Part shown: in pieces, positions 63,213-64,000 of the stretch
How positions within the stretch are numbered: position 1 is the first letter of the stretch
Layout of the letters: every line of letters begins with the position of its first letter
Assembly: GCF_013141695.1 (NCBI RefSeq)
Contig: NZ_WHNY01000067.1
Location: 459,107-523,106 of the forward strand
Length of the DNA stretch: 64,000 nucleotides
Reading direction: 5' to 3'
Origin: Paenibacillus plantarum
Lineage (GTDB): Bacteria > Bacillota > Bacilli > Paenibacillales > NBRC-103111
The notes under the pieces: generated by a model
Database searches by the model: none
What the model saw: only the letters and a program-made list of their open reading frames with translations
What the model was told of the DNA's origin: nothing
Position numbers and translations under genes: made by a program

Positions 63213-64000
63213 TGTCTAACCATAACCACATCATCACCCTTATCCAATCCAACAAACACCATGAAGCCGAAGCGGAGCTTCTCCAAGCCATCCGCCGCAA
63301 GCCTCTCGAAGCGCAGTTGTGGGTAATGCTTGGTGAAACGCTGCTTCTACAGCAACAAGCTGGCGCCGCGAAGCGGGTTTTCGACCGGGCGTGGCTGCTA
63401 GACCCGCAGGCGAAATGGGTGAATCACATCTACAAGGCGATGCAAGAGGTGCCGCTTGGCGAGCCGAGACATGACATCGAGGATCTCTTGTATGTTCCCA
63501 ATGTCACAGTGACCGCGGCGATTCTTTCGTACAATGAGGCTGCGAACATCGCGAAGTGTATCGTTGCTCTGCAAGGAGCTGTCGATGAAATCCTACTTGT
63601 GGACTCTTCGACGGATGATACCCGTAGGATTGCTTTGCAGTATCCGAAGGTAAAGGTTGTCCCGATAGTGTGGGAGGACAACTTCGGAGCTGCTCGAAAT
63701 ATTGGCTTACAGCATATCCAAACAGATTGGGTCATCTGGATCGATGCCGATGAGGTTCTGATACCGGAGGATGTCAACGCGATTCGTGAGGTTGCCAGTG
63801 TTTTTAACCATTCCAAACTTATCCCAGCTCTGCATGTCTGGCATTTGAACCGAATAAACGGTACCGTTCAACATGATTTCTCTCAAGTGCGGATGTTTCC
63901 GGCGCAGCGAGGACTTCGCTATTATGGACGCATCCATGAGCAAATCGCAACGGAAAAAGGAGTTTATCAGCTCGATATGTATCGCAGAGCTGTTAAAATC
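63212..64000 (+). CDS. Glycosyltransferase family 2 with N-terminal TPR (3' end outside window)
   Basis: 263 residues to the window edge, no stop. Residues 1-75 are a TPR-like helical pair (ALLQAIRRKPLEAQLWVMLGETLLLQQQAGAAKRVF). From about residue 100 a GT-A fold starts, with TVTAAILSYNEAANIAKCIVALQGAVDEILLVDSSTDDTRRIA and WVIWIDADEVLIPED, where DAD is the metal-binding DxD. The reaction is sugar transfer from a nucleotide sugar to an unknown acceptor. The ATG shares a base with the stop TAA of the preceding gene (TAATG), indicating translational coupling. Its first 250 bases are more GC-rich than the surface genes before it. Confidence 0.85.
   Translation, partial: MSNHNHIITLIQSNKHHEAEAELLQAIRRKPLEAQLWVMLGETLLLQQQAGAAKRVFDRAWLLDPQAKWVNHIYKAMQEVPLGEPRHDIEDLLYVPNVTVTAAILSYNEAANIAKCIVALQGAVDEILLVDSSTDDTRRIALQYPKVKVVPIVWEDNFGAARNIGLQHIQTDWVIWIDADEVLIPEDVNAIREVASVFNHSKLIPALHVWHLNRINGTVQHDFSQVRMFPAQRGLRYYGRIHEQIATEKGVYQLDMYRRAVKI

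Overview
The window reads as chromosomal DNA of a Gram-positive, low-to-mid-GC, endospore-forming bacterium of the Bacillales, most probably Paenibacillus or a close relative. The signs are Shine-Dalgarno sites of the AGGAGG type, frequent TTG/GTG starts, sigma-A promoters, a serS T-box leader, a GlnR/TnrA box before amtB, and a Bacillales gene set (YtpB-type terpene synthase, YitT, YugP, YjcZ, YesL, GltC-like LysR, SLH and copper-amine-oxidase-like domains). No phage, insertion sequence, tRNA, rRNA operon or CRISPR array was seen. The genus is inferred, not proven.

Layout. 1-2.3 kb: two transporter genes on the minus strand (MATE-like, then an MFS gene cut by the window edge). 2.4-7.1 kb: two unrecognised proteins, a YtpB-like terpene synthase, pfkA, and serS behind its T-box leader. 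7.1-7.5 kb: a repeat-rich intergenic block. 7.5-13 kb, minus strand: 2-hydroxyacid dehydrogenase, DUF4015 glycoside-hydrolase-like protein, TatA, a small protein, YitT, and the DUF4178/DUF4247 pair. 13-16.3 kb: DEAD-box helicase with a long leader, a tiny YjcZ-type gene, YesL, and a strongly predicted 6S RNA. 16.3-23 kb: xylB, mntH with palindromic operators, a small conserved protein, tpx, GltC-like LysR, YugP protease and a MerR regulator. 23-33 kb: amtB with a DUF294 (GlnD-like) protein and a DEDDh exonuclease, a JAMM protease, an MFS exporter, a ResA-like thioredoxin, cimA, dinB, mobB and ferredoxin.

33-40 kb is a coherent envelope block: CHASE2 adenylate cyclase, FecR-domain secreted protein, NHL/copper-amine-oxidase-like secreted protein and TPR-anchored L,D-transpeptidase. 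40-46.7 kb handles amino sugars: an ABC transporter (binding protein plus two permeases, no ATPase), a GlcNAc-type PTS IICB and a PRD antiterminator, with an attenuator and a possible catabolite-repressed promoter in front. 46.8-52.4 kb is housekeeping: pyrD, small alarmone synthetase, DUF309, thioredoxin, RsmF-like rRNA methyltransferase with a low-complexity insert, and RsuA. 52.4-64 kb is a surface/secretion locus: SLH lipoprotein, an approximately 2200-residue secreted multidomain protein that seems to start at CTG, a HAD phosphatase, a 599-residue exported protein, and a family-2 glycosyltransferase cut by the window edge and overlapping it.

The least explained parts are the surface locus at its right end, the CHASE2/FecR block, the repeat block at 7.2-7.5 kb and the tandem-repeat insert in the rRNA methyltransferase. 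None can be declared a new system from sequence alone.
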